Shown here piece by piece: positions 1 through 11,867 of a stretch of 64,000 nucleotides of DNA. The translations under genes and the position numbers were made by a program. The first letter of the stretch is position 1. Each line of letters opens with the position of its first letter. The DNA is from Rhizopus arrhizus (lineage: Eukaryota > Mucoromycota > Mucoromycetes > Mucorales > Rhizopodaceae). The DNA lies in assembly GCA_024220505.1 (NCBI GenBank), contig JAKZZE010000009.1, positions 1,374,001 to 1,438,000 on the forward strand, given 5' to 3'. The notes under the pieces are model-generated. The model was not told the origin of the DNA. It saw nothing but the letters and a program-made list of their open reading frames with translations, and searched no databases.

Positions 1-526
1 ATTATACTTCGATAGCCATCACTGTCATATTCGCGTTTTGTTCCTTATTTGGTGTCATTGGAAGCATTACAGTAAATATTTTAAAAGTAGAAAAAGTATA
101 TAAACCTAATATTATATATAGCAACACCGTAAGATGATTGCAGCATTCAAACTTGCTTATTGGACATCATCTCTACTCGAACTTTTAATATCCATTGCGG
201 CCATTATTGTACTTGCTGTTCAGAGAATAGACATAATCAATACATGTGCTGCTTTGAACGCAGATGAAACGGTGGGTTCTTGCTCATCATACTATAGAAC
301 TTTTATGATCATTCTTTGCTGTTTGATTGTTATTGTTAACTTATTCCAAGTAAGGCTCGCTATTTATTTCACCACATGCTATCTGACTCTTTTTCTTATA
401 AATTAGTTTTACTTTGCAGCAGCTATCAGTTCATATGCAACGCGTCTACGTAGAACAAACATGCACGAAAAACTTCGACATCTAGAAGATTTCCCAGAGG
501 CGCCTAGAAAAGTTGAATTCTTTTAA
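1..526 (+). CDS. Tetraspan-like membrane protein, 3' part only
   Basis: The 5' end of this gene lies outside the window. Three exons can be joined: up to 71, 134-349 and 407-526, with introns of 62 and 57 nt, all phase 0. The visible protein is very hydrophobic: one membrane segment in the first exon (ITVIFAFCSLFGVIG), one in the second (SIAAIIVLAV), and one spanning the last splice junction (LIVIVNLFQ joined to FYFAAAISS). It ends in a short basic, probably cytosolic tail (SYATRLRR to RKVEFF). Two cysteines lie in the loop between membrane segments. The layout suits a small four-helix fungal membrane protein, but no named family is recognised. The acceptor at 405-406 was chosen over one at 418-419 because only it gives an uninterrupted C-terminus. 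Confidence 0.6.
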
Positions 527-2261
527 AACTTTGAAATTGTAAACCTTTCTTCAACTATTTAGAACATTTTTCTAGTATTTATACCATTATTACCCTTTAT
601 ATGTAGTTGCTCAGCTACTGTGTGTAAACCTTTTTGGTTTTAATCAAAAACCTGCCTTTTTTATTTTATATATTATTGTTATTAAAAATGCAAAGCAACT
701 TTGATTTATTATTAAAAGCTACATTTTTGAACCTGAAATTCGAGAAAGAAAGAAAAAAAACATGTATAATGCTTTCTGTCCAAAGAAACTATCAAATAAA
801 GATTTGCAAATGATTAGGTTACACTTGCATTGTCTTTTTTTTGTACGGTTAATAAGCTGATTGGTAGAAAAATAGAGTTGTCAATTACTAAAATTAATAG
901 CAGATTAAGAATGCAATCTATTTTACATAGTTTTCTTTTTATTACTTGCTCAAACCTAACATTATAGCTATTTCAAACAATGTAGCTGAAAGTGTTTATT
1001 CTTCAAATAAAAGAATTCTATTTTTCATACAACTTTAAATAGGATCAATTCAAACAAACATAAAACGTAACATTTTTGTTTTTATATATACAGTAAAAAT
1101 TTGTTTTCTTGTAGAAGGAGTCATTAAAGCGCTTCTCAAAAACGTGTTTCTTCCTTTTCTTCTCCTTTTTTATTTTCAGTGTAAGTTATTAGTTCAAGCA
1201 CAAATTTTAGGCTTCTTTTTACTCAAAATTTTGAACGACAACAACATATTTGTAGAATTGCTTTGTCAACAGGACTAAGGAGAGTACTGTGGACATGTTA
1301 GACTTTCCTCTCTGTGTACTCGATTCGAAAGAGCAAGTGCGAACATAGCAATTGGTTTTTGATGCTGTGCACTTGACTTCATTGTCAGCAAAGTATATTG
1401 AGCTTCTAGTTTCGTAAATAAAAGGAGTGTATCTTTCCCTCCTTATGTATTCATTTCATAGTAGCGAATTTTATTGATAATGACAAATTTCTTGATTAGT
1501 TCCGAATCCTCCTTCCACTTATTCTTATTTATCATTTTAAAAGTAAACATAGTACATAGTCTATCTACTTTTGTGATTCCAAGCTAAGTCTATAAGAAAT
1601 AAACCATACCTATCTAGCCTTTGTGTCTAAACCATCTTTCATCATATATATGTTATATATTTTTGGAATTTTGAAACATCAATAAAATATCGTAACACAC
1701 ATCCAAAAGAAATCATCAAGCGATCACTCCTTATTTAACAAAGGAATAAAAGGAGCTCAAACGTGTTAAAAAAAGCAAGGGGAATTTCGCCTAACATGTT
1801 CTCAGTTTTTATCAAACATATATGTATTGCCGCTTTTTAAAAGAGAACAATAAAGAAATCTCAGATTGACAATTTCCTTAATTAGCAAAAGAATTAGAAG
1901 GGGAGCTTGATAGGTACTTAAAGAGGGAATGGATGGTTATACTTTTTAGTACTCTCCTTCTTTACTCAAGGAGGGCCATGTTTTACCTGAAAAAGAAAAA
2001 AAAGTAGTGCAGTTAGTAAGAGGTTGTTTGATGTAAAGACATTGTATGCTCTGTGCTATCGCGTTTTCATTCTCCTACATAAATTACGACCTGTGTATAA
2101 AAAAGAACAAGAAGCAACCGAGAAAAGCAACCGAGTCAAGCTTTTCTTCTTTTCCTTCTCTCGAACTTCTTTTTTTAGTTTTAGACAACAATAATAAAGA
2201 AAGGATTGAAGATCTTATTTTGTTCTTGCTTTATTACTTCTTATTTTTTTCTCTATTTGTC
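527..2261. other. Intergenic, no gene seen
   Basis: This 1.7-kb AT-rich stretch shows no convincing coding region on either strand. The last few hundred bases before 2262 are pyrimidine-rich and probably hold the promoter and 5' leader of the next gene. A longer reading frame runs upstream from 2046 in phase with that gene, but its extra 72 codons look like leader sequence. Confidence 0.5.
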
Positions 2262-2657
2262 ATGAATGATTCTCAATTGTTTAGTAATAATAGTTACGCC
2301 TATAACAATGCTGAATTAGACATCAAATTTGCTATTTACTCTTATCATGAATCTATTAGTAAAGAGCATATCGTAGAAGAAGAATGTTATTCAGGCTACG
2401 ACCATGAAATGACTGATAAAATTGAAGAAGCAGATGAACAAGATCAATTCTACTATTATGAAGAAGAAGAAGAGGAGGAGGAGTATGACTATCAAAATGA
2501 TTCACTACTCAATCTAATCTTGGCCGTTCAGACTTATTTAGAAGAGCAAGCAAAGATGCATGGAAGCAAAGTGACTGAATCACCACTTTATGGTCTTCAA
2601 TATAAAATGTATATATACATGAGGCAAAGAGCATACGAGCTTGGTATGGGAATTTAA
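2262..2657 (+). CDS. Small acidic protein, tandem paralogue A
   Basis: This single-exon frame encodes 131 residues. The start was placed at the ATG after a T-rich leader (MNDSQLFSNN); an in-frame ATG at 2046 would add 72 residues of leader-like sequence. The middle is strongly acidic, with a run of eight glutamates near residue 75. The C-terminal half carries a short amphipathic module beginning NDSLLNLILAVQTYLEEQAK and continuing through SPLYGLQYKM. The same module occurs in the next gene (DDSLLNLVMGVQQYLKERAQ, then SPLRSLQHKL), so the two are tandem paralogues about 375 bp apart. No known domain is recognised. The conserved module could be a helical protein-binding motif, which is inference only. 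Confidence 0.5.
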   Translation: MNDSQLFSNNSYAYNNAELDIKFAIYSYHESISKEHIVEEECYSGYDHEMTDKIEEADEQDQFYYYEEEEEEEEYDYQNDSLLNLILAVQTYLEEQAKMHGSKVTESPLYGLQYKMYIYMRQRAYELGMGI

Positions 2658-3032
2658 ATCTCACTTTGTTACTCTACTCAAAAAAAAATGTAATTTTCCT
2701 TTTATTTTAGTCTACATATAATTATTATCACATTGCATTATGCTATTTCACAATATAGAATATAAAAAAAGTAAATAAAAAAAGTGTAAAACATAATCCA
2801 ATTAACAAATTTATTTTAGTACATAAGATAAAGATACGGGCTTTTAGTAAGAATGGAAGGGTTTAAAGTATTTTTACTAGCCACACTTTCTTTTTCTCCT
2901 TGTTAGTTTATCAATCAATGTATCAGAGAGACAATAAGAAAATAAGGAGATTAATTTCATATAAAAAGAAAAAAAAAATCTTATTGTTCTTCTTTGTTTC
3001 CATACGAATTACCAAAAAAAAAAAAACACAAT

Positions 3033-3326
3033 ATGTCAAACCAACAAAACGAATATATCTATGATGATATTCAACTCAAAAAACGAACCTTGACGAAAGA
3101 AGAAGTATTTAGGTCCAGAAGACGAAGAGAAAGATGGACCAATCAAACAAATAGATATAATACAGATGCTGGAGAAAATGATGAATATAAGGACGATTCA
3201 TTGCTGAACCTAGTTATGGGGGTTCAGCAGTACTTGAAGGAACGCGCTCAACACGATTCTCCATTACGTAGTCTTCAACATAAGCTCTTTGCTTACACGA
3301 CAAAACAAAGTGCAAGACTAGAGTAA
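3033..3326 (+). CDS. Small basic protein, tandem paralogue B
   Basis: This single-exon frame encodes 97 residues starting MSNQQNEYIYDD. An in-frame ATG 39 nt upstream exists, but an A-rich leader directly precedes the chosen start. The N-terminal half is basic (RSRRRRERW), unlike the acidic N-terminal half of the neighbour. The C-terminal module (residues ~55-90, DDSLLNLVMGVQQYL then SPLRSLQHKLFAY) matches that of the gene ending at 2657. Conservation of this module while the N-terminal halves diverge supports real coding sequence. Function unknown. The 375 bp between the two genes hold only AT-rich leader sequence. Confidence 0.5.
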   Translation: MSNQQNEYIYDDIQLKKRTLTKEEVFRSRRRRERWTNQTNRYNTDAGENDEYKDDSLLNLVMGVQQYLKERAQHDSPLRSLQHKLFAYTTKQSARLE

Positions 3327-4846
3327 AGATGAAGCTCTTGTTTTCCTTTTCGTTATTGTACTATTGCCTTTGTTGTAAATAAAAAAACCCAGTTAGTTAT
3401 TGATCAGTTCTGTTTAAAATTGGCAGTAACTAAGCTGCAGTAAATAGTAAAATTTATGTTTATCTTGAAGTTGTTTATTCTTATAGTCAGATCTGTGGTA
3501 AACAAAATGAAGAGGAGAAAACTTAGTATACATTATAAACAGAGTATTGTTACTTGAGCATCTCGTATAATAAATTATTACTCACTAATATAATTAGTTT
3601 GGCTGATTGTCCCTCAAGCTATTCAAGGAAAGACCGCTTTTTTTTTAATGACTCCAGTTATTCCCATTGTAATCTTTAACTTGTTATTTTAGATAATAAG
3701 TACATATTTATCAAGAAATTCGCCAACTGTTTTGTTCGTTCCTCCTTGTGCATGTCAGTGGACCGTTCAAAGATCATATGTTTTGAAATTTTCAAATTTT
3801 AAAGAAAACTTAAAGAGACATACTCAGCTTTTATTGAAATACAACAGGTAATTTGACAAGGACAATAACAATAATAAAATAAACTGCATTTGCTATTCAG
3901 CAATTATAATCACCCCACCAAACATATATTTGTACAATATGTCTACATAAAGTCTAGGACGTCTTCTCATAAGTTGAGCAGTATCTTTATGATATTTGAT
4001 ACGATCATCGAGCAGCATAGGCATGTCATTTCTAAGGATTTTTCTTGCAAAGTTGTAATGATTCATGATGATGGAGTCTTGGATAACGATACATTTGACA
4101 AACGAGGTCCATTCTACTAAATAAATTGTACAAGCTGATGTGCACAAACTTAGAGCATGTGTTGATCATTTTCTAACGCAACAATGTTTTTTTTCATTCC
4201 TAAAAAATAGTACATTTGTTCATATGAGCTTATGTACATATTCAATTAATTAGTTATCTTCTCTTTTAGAGATACTACTATCAAAAATGGCCTCCAAAAT
4301 GAAACACAATTCAATGTACAGCATTTCATCAACTCCAATTCTTAATTATCACTTTCTTTTCATACCAATATACTAACTTCAATTATCGTCTCTCTTTGTA
4401 CCCATGGCTTTTAAAAGTAGGTTAAGACCGCAAATTTCTTTATTTTTTAAGAGAGAAGAATGATAGACCTTTAGATGATAAGAGAGTTTTTTTTTTTTCA
4501 GTACTAGGAAAATATACTCTGCTTTTAGGCTTCGTTCTCCACCAATAAAAAAAATATTTGAGTTTGATTAGAAGTAGGGCTGCCAAAGCACAACTTTTGA
4601 TTGAAGAAAAGGGACATGGCTAATATATTAAAAACATTTGTTTTACATAAGCAGAAGTTTCATATCTAATTTGTTAAATGCTAGTAAACTGGGCCTTTTT
4701 GTAAAACTCATGGTTTTCCTTGCTGTGTTCGAAGATTTAATTTTTCCAAAAAAAAAAGCCAATCATAGCTATTTGTATTACATAACATCTTTACTGTCTT
4801 TTTGTACAACTTACTTGTTCTTTTTCTTCTTTTTTCTTTGATAAAA
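3327..4846. other. Intergenic with a weak overlapping ORF pair
   Basis: There is no firmly supported gene here. At 3893-4147 both strands are open for 76-84 codons. The minus-strand reading has a natural composition (for example MRRRPRLYVDILYKYMFGG) and could be a 3' exon or a relic, but no family is recognised and no flanking exon could be joined. The rest is AT-rich, with homopolymer runs near 4490. Confidence 0.3.
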
Positions 4847-6335
4847 ATGATAGATGAAAATGATATAGAACGCATCTATTCACAGCAACTTCATACAGAA
4901 TTAATAAATGAAACAAAAGCAACAGCAATCAAGTTGATTGAACTTTATCCAAATTATTTTGGATTATCAAACTTAATAAATAATTTAGAACAACAACCAA
5001 TACATGAAAGTATAACACAAGCTATGAGAAACACACATTTTGCTTACATTGATAATGATATAAATTTTGATCATGCGCTGGTAATAACAATGATATCTAC
5101 GTATTGTGTCCTTATTAAACCAACTGTTAGTACAGGATTGGGTGCTAGTCTGGAGACAATTATTATCATTTAAAGCACTAGCCGAAAGATATGGCCAAGA
5201 GCAAGTGGTTACATCTGTGAAACATACGCGAGCACGTAAAGTGATTGATCAAATTTACTTGAAGGGACTTGATCAATACATGCAGTGGTTCCCTTGGTCT
5301 TGGTTCTCGAATATGCAATTTATTGGTGCCGGTGGATTTTCTGCTGTCTATGCTGTCACCATGACACCTGCGTATGATTTTCGGCCTGTTCGTATGGCGC
5401 TCAAAATTGTGGATCATAAATTATTAAACGAGGCAGGTTTTTGATAATAATACTACAATCTTGGAAACTAATAAATAGAGTAGATCTCTGTACAATCAAA
5501 AGCATTTTTACCTTTGTTATTTCAAGGCATCACTGTTTGTGAAAGTACAGGGGATTTGATGATGGTCATGAAATGCAGCAACAGTGGTAATCTCGAGGAC
5601 CATATGAAACAACTGCCTCTGGGAGACCTTGACCTGAAAACTATCACAGGTACCCTTTTACGATTAGCAGCCAACTTGGCTGATTTACACAAGGCTGGTA
5701 TGTGTCATAGAAATGTGCATCCACGCAATATTGTCTGCACAGATTCAGATTATTTTTTGGTCGACTGTCGATTTGCGACGCCCGCCAAGGAATCCTCTTC
5801 TGTCACGACACTTACTAAAGCTGTCTATGGTCGATTGCCTTATATTGCACCTGAGGTGCGTGAAGGGATTTATACAGAAAAATCGGATGTTTACAGCTTG
5901 GGGATTATTATTTGGCAACTGGTGAGTAAGGTGATTTTCCCTTGTCCAGATGCTTTGCTAGAGAACAAATCTGCTGCTGCTGAGGACCACGTCTATCGTA
6001 TTGAGCCAGTTCCTGGATTACCAAGATGGTATGAAGCACTCTATACCGCCTGTTTAGAACCTAAACCAAAAAATCGTCCAGATGCACATCAGATCTGTAG
6101 TATGCTTCAGCCGATACATAATGCACTTGGCTTTTCAGTACCGTTGGACCCCCGAGTGGCAGGATATATTGTAGCAAGAAAAGCAGAGGTGGCAAATCAT
6201 CTTAAAATATTGAATTATGCAATATCTGATTCTGCAAGTCGATTATATACCCTGTCAAGTCTACCATCAACTCAATCACTTGTCTTGTTATCTTTTAAAA
6301 ATCAACCTTTTCAAATTGTATGGAATTCGATTTAA
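4847..6335 (+). CDS. Protein-kinase-fold protein, probable pseudokinase
   Basis: Three exons (4847-5080, 5136-5436, 5527-6335) encode about 447 residues. An N-terminal helical region of ~150 residues precedes a kinase domain with a glycine loop (GAGGFSAVYAV), the VAIK-type lysine (MALKIV), an APE motif (APEV) and the segment SDVYSLGIIIWQL. The catalytic loop reads HRNVHPRN, so the HRD aspartate is asparagine and the usual lysine is histidine. The DFG position reads DCR. Loss of the catalytic base suggests little or no phosphotransfer, so a scaffold or regulatory role is likely (inference). It looks closest to the TKL-like kinases common in Mucoromycota. The second donor (GTTTTT, 5437) is weak but is the only one that keeps the frame. 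Confidence 0.75.
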
Positions 6336-6449
6336 TAATATTAAAAGCCTTTATTTAGATGGGTTAAAGATGAGTTTGCTTTGTTTAATGAGGATATCAA
6401 AAAAGGAGGAGGAGAAAATAATACAAAAGGACGAGGGAATATACAGGGA

Positions 6450-7466
6450 TTAATTATTTTCCCAAAAGGATTTCATTTTTTCAAGTTTTTTACTTGATTC
6501 AGAATCTAAATCATCCAAACCCCATAAAATGTCTTTTACTCTTTGTGATGCTTCACCTTTTTCTAATATAACTGGATCTTCATCATCTTTTTCTTCAATA
6601 AATTTATTAATCTTTCGCATATCTTTCCTGACTTCATGCACTGTCTTTGCGATTGATCGAAGTCGACTGTTTAATTCTTGTACTTGCCGTTTGTTGACAT
6701 ACATTAATTCTTTTAACTCTTCTAGTGAATCAGTTGTTGCACTTGTTTCCATTGTCAGTGTTCTTAGTGAAGGTATAGGATTCTCATAAGAATAACTTGG
6801 ATCATTCAGCGTTGCCTTCACACCAGCCAAGATTCCCTCGAGTTCTTTAATAGTTTCTGAAGACATCCAATTTGTCTCCTTTCGAAGTGCGCTATCTAAA
6901 CTACGCAAATAGCTTGTTTGTCGTTCTCTGTCGCGCGATTTACGATCAAGCAAGTTAATAACAGATTGCATGACATATTCAAAAGGTGGAGCAAAAGTCA
7001 CGAGACCTTGGAGTGTTTCATCTAATGAAAGGGTCTTGGATAAACGTTTATGAACAGTCTTGGTTTCCCAAACGGCTGTATTTAAATCTTCCAATTGCTT
7101 CTTTAGCACATCAAATGGGTCATCGTCTTCTGGGTCATTGATAGAGGACCAAGAGGAAGAAAAAGAGGATCGTCTACTTCGAACGCCCGATGAAGCTGAC
7201 CACTGAAGAGGCGATATCAGTGGACTATTTGTCAAATCACAGGACAAAGGACGTCGGTCCATAACCATAGAAGCTAATTTGGAAGGAGATGCTGCTACTG
7301 TTACTGAGTCAACTATTGTAATGTCGTTGGTGGCAGACTGAAGTTCGGCTGCTAATGAAGAACCCAAAGGTACTTCATTTAAATATCCTTTACCAAGAAG
7401 TTCATCCTCTAGGCTTTGTCCGTTAAGGAATGGGTCATCTTCATATAAAGATGGTTCTGTCATCAT
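6450..7466 (-). CDS. Conserved-looking coiled-coil protein, unknown function
   Basis: This uninterrupted frame encodes 338 residues. The N-terminal 110 residues are acidic then Ser-rich (RSRRSSFSSSWSS), suggesting disorder and possible phosphorylation. From ~residue 115 it is predicted to be mainly helical and charged, with heptad-like stretches (DVLKKQLEDLNTAVWE, LEELKELMYVNKRQVQELN, VHEVRKDMRKINKF). It ends WGLDDLDSESSKKLEKMK-type. There is no signal peptide or membrane segment. It converges on the pseudokinase gene with ~115 bp between the stop codons. Length, composition and a long intronless frame argue that it is real; no family is recognised. Confidence 0.6.
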   Translation of the reverse strand: MMTEPSLYEDDPFLNGQSLEDELLGKGYLNEVPLGSSLAAELQSATNDITIVDSVTVAASPSKLASMVMDRRPLSCDLTNSPLISPLQWSASSGVRSRRSSFSSSWSSINDPEDDDPFDVLKKQLEDLNTAVWETKTVHKRLSKTLSLDETLQGLVTFAPPFEYVMQSVINLLDRKSRDRERQTSYLRSLDSALRKETNWMSSETIKELEGILAGVKATLNDPSYSYENPIPSLRTLTMETSATTDSLEELKELMYVNKRQVQELNSRLRSIAKTVHEVRKDMRKINKFIEEKDDEDPVILEKGEASQRVKDILWGLDDLDSESSKKLEKMKSFWENN

Positions 7467-10250
7467 CTGCTGTTTTTTTTTAGTTTAAAAAATATTTTAA
7501 TAAAAAGAGAAAAGAGAATATATAAAAAAAAAGGGGGGAGGTTAGCGGGGGTAATTCCATGGTTACATTGTCAGCAAACGTCATTTTACTCTATAGAAAA
7601 AACCTTTTTAAGCTATTCTTCTTCTTCTTATTCATATTTTTCTTTCTTTTATTTTTTTTTTTATTTTCTGTTCTTTCATATCTTGCTTTCTTTAGTTGAA
7701 CAGCTTTTTGTTTATTTTGGTGCCTTTCTGCTGACTTTAATTAATTTTAGTTCAGATGAGAAAAACCTTATTTGGGCTTTATTTTTTTTTCTTCTGAAAA
7801 TACAAATTAAATAACAAGCGTGCTTAATGGTTACATTAACATTTCATTTTTGCTCCGTTCTTTTGATGAGATAGAAAGAGGGTTAAAGAAAGATTGAAAG
7901 CTCAAATAGACTATCTGTTGCATTGTCTGGAAATCTGATTTTATGGTGACATTTAATGCATGTATTTTAAAAAAGTAATAAAGCACCTCATTTTTTGTTG
8001 CAGCTTTGATTTGCTTCCAAAAAGAGAAGACTTCATAGTTTTGTTCGAGTGATGTGCTTTCAAAGAAATAAAATGTAGCTTTTTATACAAGATTATGTGT
8101 TCCCTTTAGAGACCAATACACATGCAAATCAGGTTTTTTTTTTCTTCATTCAGCCAGCTGAATATAGTATAAACCCAGCTCATCCTGTATAAGACAAATT
8201 CCATTGATTTAAGGATTGCTTTCAAAGCAATGTATTCAAGTTTATAATCAAAGGATCGACTTAAGCAAAAGCCTGCCCCCTTACATGTAAGCTGTTTAGT
8301 GACTTATTAAAATAATCGGCTGAATACATAATCACCTGTTTATTTTATAAAAGAGAAGAAAAACAAAAATTCAATTTGCGCCTCTTCTCATCATTTGAAC
8401 AACTGGCACAACTACCTGACGAGACTATCGGTTTCTAATGACTTCAAATTGAGTGCCTAATTACAGCCAATCTCCCTGCAGGCCTTGTCCTAACTCGTCT
8501 ATGGGGAACTACAACTGCAGTTGTTATCAATAATATTGAATGTCAGATGCTGGATAAAACAGCTGGTAATTTTATCTGGAGAAGTAAATCAGTTGCCTTC
8601 AGCTTAATGTAAATTGATATTCAGGCACATTTAGGGATTAAAGGGAAAAGTTTGATTGAAGCAATGGCAGTATACAAAAAAAAGTTCAAGTATTGCAGAA
8701 AACGAGGATCTTTCTCAAGACTAGATGTATAACAATAGAAGTAGTAATAGACTATGTATTAGTTGTGAAATAAGATATGCTGAATATAATTCTTAATTTA
8801 GAGAATATTGGCTCTTTGGGATCAGTGCAGATGTTTTTTTTTCAGGAACAGTTTGGTGCTGAGGACTGTGTATAGACAGAGAAAATAAATTTTACGAAAA
8901 TTTCATCTCTTAAATTACATGATTAACGACAGGTAAGTGTTAATAAAGGAGGAAGAGGGCTGTCCGCTGTGATCAATTACATAAAGCGGTTGATGGTTTT
9001 ATAAGAAGGAATCATAGCTACATTCAATTTTTTTCTTACATCGCAAATTCGCAACTTGCCAATAGCCCGAAAAGAAAGTAAACGGTCATTGGAGCTTTTC
9101 TAGACCAATATACCTACTCAAACACAACTTTTTCCTGTTACTCAGATAGTATACTGAAGCTCATGTCTGCAAGTATCAATGTCTTCACAATTAAGATTCT
9201 GCTGTAAATGTTCTTATTTCCTAAAAGCCTAAAAAATGTCAGCAATCGTCCATTGAAAGAAAAAAAATATAAAAAGCATTTGTTGTTTAATCTCCTCTAC
9301 ACAATGGATTATAGTCAAAAGCTTTTGCGACAAGAAAGAACTGTGAGCTTAATTTCTTTGTATATGTTATAAAGATTATCAGCAAGGACAAAGCAACGAG
9401 CCTTATTAATTTCAATATGCTTTGAAACAAGATTGATTGAGGGAGGAAGTATACAAAAGCAGTAATCAATGAGCTAGCTAGAATAGAACAAAAAGGAAGA
9501 GGTTGTTTCAGCAACCTACCAAATCTGAAAGAATCTAGTACAGTAACCATCAGGCTTGATGTAGGCAGTGCTGTAAAAGAACAACAGGCTAAAGGCCATA
9601 CCGAAGCTTACAGCTAATCAATGATAAAAAAAAGTATCATTTACTAAGTCTCTCTCTTTTGATGGTTGCTTGTCATGTCTTTGTAATAACAATTATTACT
9701 CATGTACTTATCATCATCTAGCGATTATATAAAGGTTTATTTTGTAAGTTTCATTTATACATGTATTATTGACAGAGCATAATACACATAAATAAAGACA
9801 GTCTATTACAAAAGTGTGCAGCTAATCACACATTTTGACCAATAAAGATTGTGCATCAGTTCTTCAACCAAGAGTTCTAACAAGTTAATCTTCTGAGCTC
9901 TGATCATCTGCAGCATAGACAAAATCTTGCTCTAACTACTTGTGCTTTTTAAGTATAGAACTAGCATATTTTTTAAAGTAACAACACTTTAATATGCATT
10001 TCAGCATAAACTGTTTCAAGCTTATTGTTAATCTTTCAGTTACAACTAAATTTTAGATAGCAATAATTAAAAAACAACATTCGTTGTCTCTCTTTTGTAC
10101 ATTTAATTTGCTTAGCAATTATACACGTTTTGCCCTATTCCTTTTTTTTTACAAGTGTTATTTGGTGCGCTCTATAAACAACATCGATCGCCCCTTTTTT
10201 CTTTCTTTTTATTATTTTCTTTTCCATTTATAATACAAATATTTTCTCTT
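7467..10250. other. Long intergenic region, no supported gene
   Basis: This 2.8-kb stretch separates two minus-strand genes. It is AT-rich, with A/T homopolymers near 7500-7800. The longest frame is a hydrophobic 87-codon one at 9287-9550 (minus), beginning MVTVLDSFRFGRLLKQ. It has no recognised family and no supporting flanking exon. No tRNA or repeat structure was seen. Confidence 0.4.
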
Positions 10251-10694
10251 CTAGTGGACAACCTGAATACCAACACTCTTTGCCACACCAATAATACTAC
10301 TTGAAATACTTTCTAGTGATAAATGTTTCAAGTTGGCATCTTGTTGTTTAATCTTTGCAATTTCATAAACATGCTTTAAAGAAACCTTGCCAACCACTTC
10401 AGTGCCTGGTGTCTGAGCTCCTTTTGTGATGCCTGCTGCATTTTTGAGTAAATAGGTTGTAGGTGGTGATTTGATGGCAAAGGTAAATGTACGGTCAGGT
10501 TTAATGGTAATTACAGTGGGTACTGGTGTATCGGTTATGATGTGTTTGGTTTTATCGTTGAATTGTTTACAAAAGTCCATTGATTTTACACCACGAGCAC
10601 CTAATGCTGGACCTACAGGTGGACTAGGTGAGGCTTTGCCAGCACCAATGAGTAATTTAACAATGACTTCGGCTGCTTGTGTTTTTTTAGACAT
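10251..10694 (-). CDS. Mitochondrial large-subunit ribosomal protein uL11m
   Basis: The 147-residue product is a full-length L11 protein. It has the N-terminal domain ([23 protein letters not shown]) with the conserved proline-rich loop, and the C-terminal rRNA-binding domain (KTPPTTYLL-like stretch, here [13 protein letters not shown]). In bacteria L11 binds the GTPase-associated rRNA region; the mitochondrial protein does the same in the organelle ribosome. The bacterial-type sequence and length point to the mitochondrial form (Mrpl19 in yeast) rather than cytosolic uL11. The start is the ATG before SKKTQ; an upstream in-frame ATG would add a poly-lysine leader translation. The first residues are basic and could serve as an import signal. 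Confidence 0.9.
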   Translation of the reverse strand: MSKKTQAAEVIVKLLIGAGKASPSPPVGPALGARGVKSMDFCKQFNDKTKHIITDTPVPTVITIKPDRTFTFAIKSPPTTYLLKNAAGITKGAQTPGTEVVGKVSLKHVYEIAKIKQQDANLKHLSLESISSSIIGVAKSVGIQVVH

Positions 10695-11867
10695 AGAGTA
10701 AGTTAAAGAAAGAAGTTGCCCCTTGCCTTTTTTTTTTTTTTTACTTTTTTTCATGGTAGTGGCTTGTGTTTAAAATAACAAGGCGGAGAACAAATGTAAT
10801 TTGAGGAAAATTGATTATGTCTTTTTTGCAATATCCTATATACAAGCAAGTAGGTGCATACCAACTGATACGTTGTAAGGAGCACAGTATTATTAATTAT
10901 GACCAAACAAATAAAAGCAATGACAAAATGATTTGTAAACTTGTTTTTCCTTTTCTAAAGACACAGGATAAAATCAAAACATCCTTGCATCCTTCCTTCT
11001 TTGTGTTTATATGATGAAAGCAATAAGAAACTGAAAAGTGTACTCTAAGGTTTCTCTAAAAAGTAATATATGTGCATTGTCAAAAAAGAAAATAGTCTTG
11101 TGATTGTATTATTGTGCTTTACAATTTTTAACCAACATTGCTTTTTAAATCAATATATATTTTTTGCAAGCAACAAGGTGAGTTCTAATTGCTTCTATAA
11201 GGAAGTTGTTTGTAAAAACTATTAAAGCAAAAAAAAAAAAAAAAAGCAAATGTATGAGAAAGATCAGTGTATTATTACTGAAGCCAATGTTAATGCAGCT
11301 TGACGTTGATTAGAATACGATACTGTCACAGAAGCTCTTTGTAAATGCAATATGCTACAAAAACGAGAATAAATCATTCCTTGTCTACACTGCATCTGTA
11401 TTATTACCAATATTGCTACCATAATGCATCTGTATCTGTCAGTGTTAGTTTTACTGTGTTAGTTGATCACAGGCACTTTCTTTTTATACTTTAAAGGATT
11501 CTAAGTAAGTCTATTTTAAAATGCTGATGCTTTTGTAATATGATACACTTTTGTGGACATTTGTTTAATCAGAATTACATAGAAATTGTTTTAATTAAGT
11601 TAATGAAACGGCAAGATGATCATATCAGAAAGAAACATGATATCAGTCTGCACAGATAAAAGAACAGATCATATCCTTATAGAATGCGTCCTATTTAAAA
11701 ACGAGCACATCACATTGCTTTTATGCTCAAATCAAAAGGATGACAGAAAAGAAGAAATCCATAAAAAAGATTATGACAAGTCATGTTGCATCTTAATTAC
11801 TTTATAAAAACCTTCGTTTGGCACATATTTTTTTTGAAGTATCAAACAACTTTCCCCTTCTATAAAA
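10695..11867. other. Intergenic, divergent promoter region
   Basis: This 1.2-kb stretch lies between the uL11m and dioxygenase genes, which are transcribed away from each other. Short open frames at 10811 and 11616 have low-complexity composition and no start context, so they are not called. A long A-run lies near 11229-11245. No regulatory motif could be assigned. Confidence 0.4.

Noticed and set aside
6217..6453. ORF overlapping the 3' end of the pseudokinase gene
   Set aside because: Different frame over clear coding sequence, then low-complexity tail: a shadow.
9287..9550. Hydrophobic 87-codon minus-strand ORF
   Set aside because: AT-rich DNA readily gives Leu/Phe/Ile-rich frames. No family, no flanking exon and no clear promoter, so it is mentioned only in the intergenic entry.
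10811..11014. Short plus-strand ORFs at 10811 and 11616
   Set aside because: Composition is that of AT-rich noncoding DNA (many Lys, Ile, Asn); no recognised motif.
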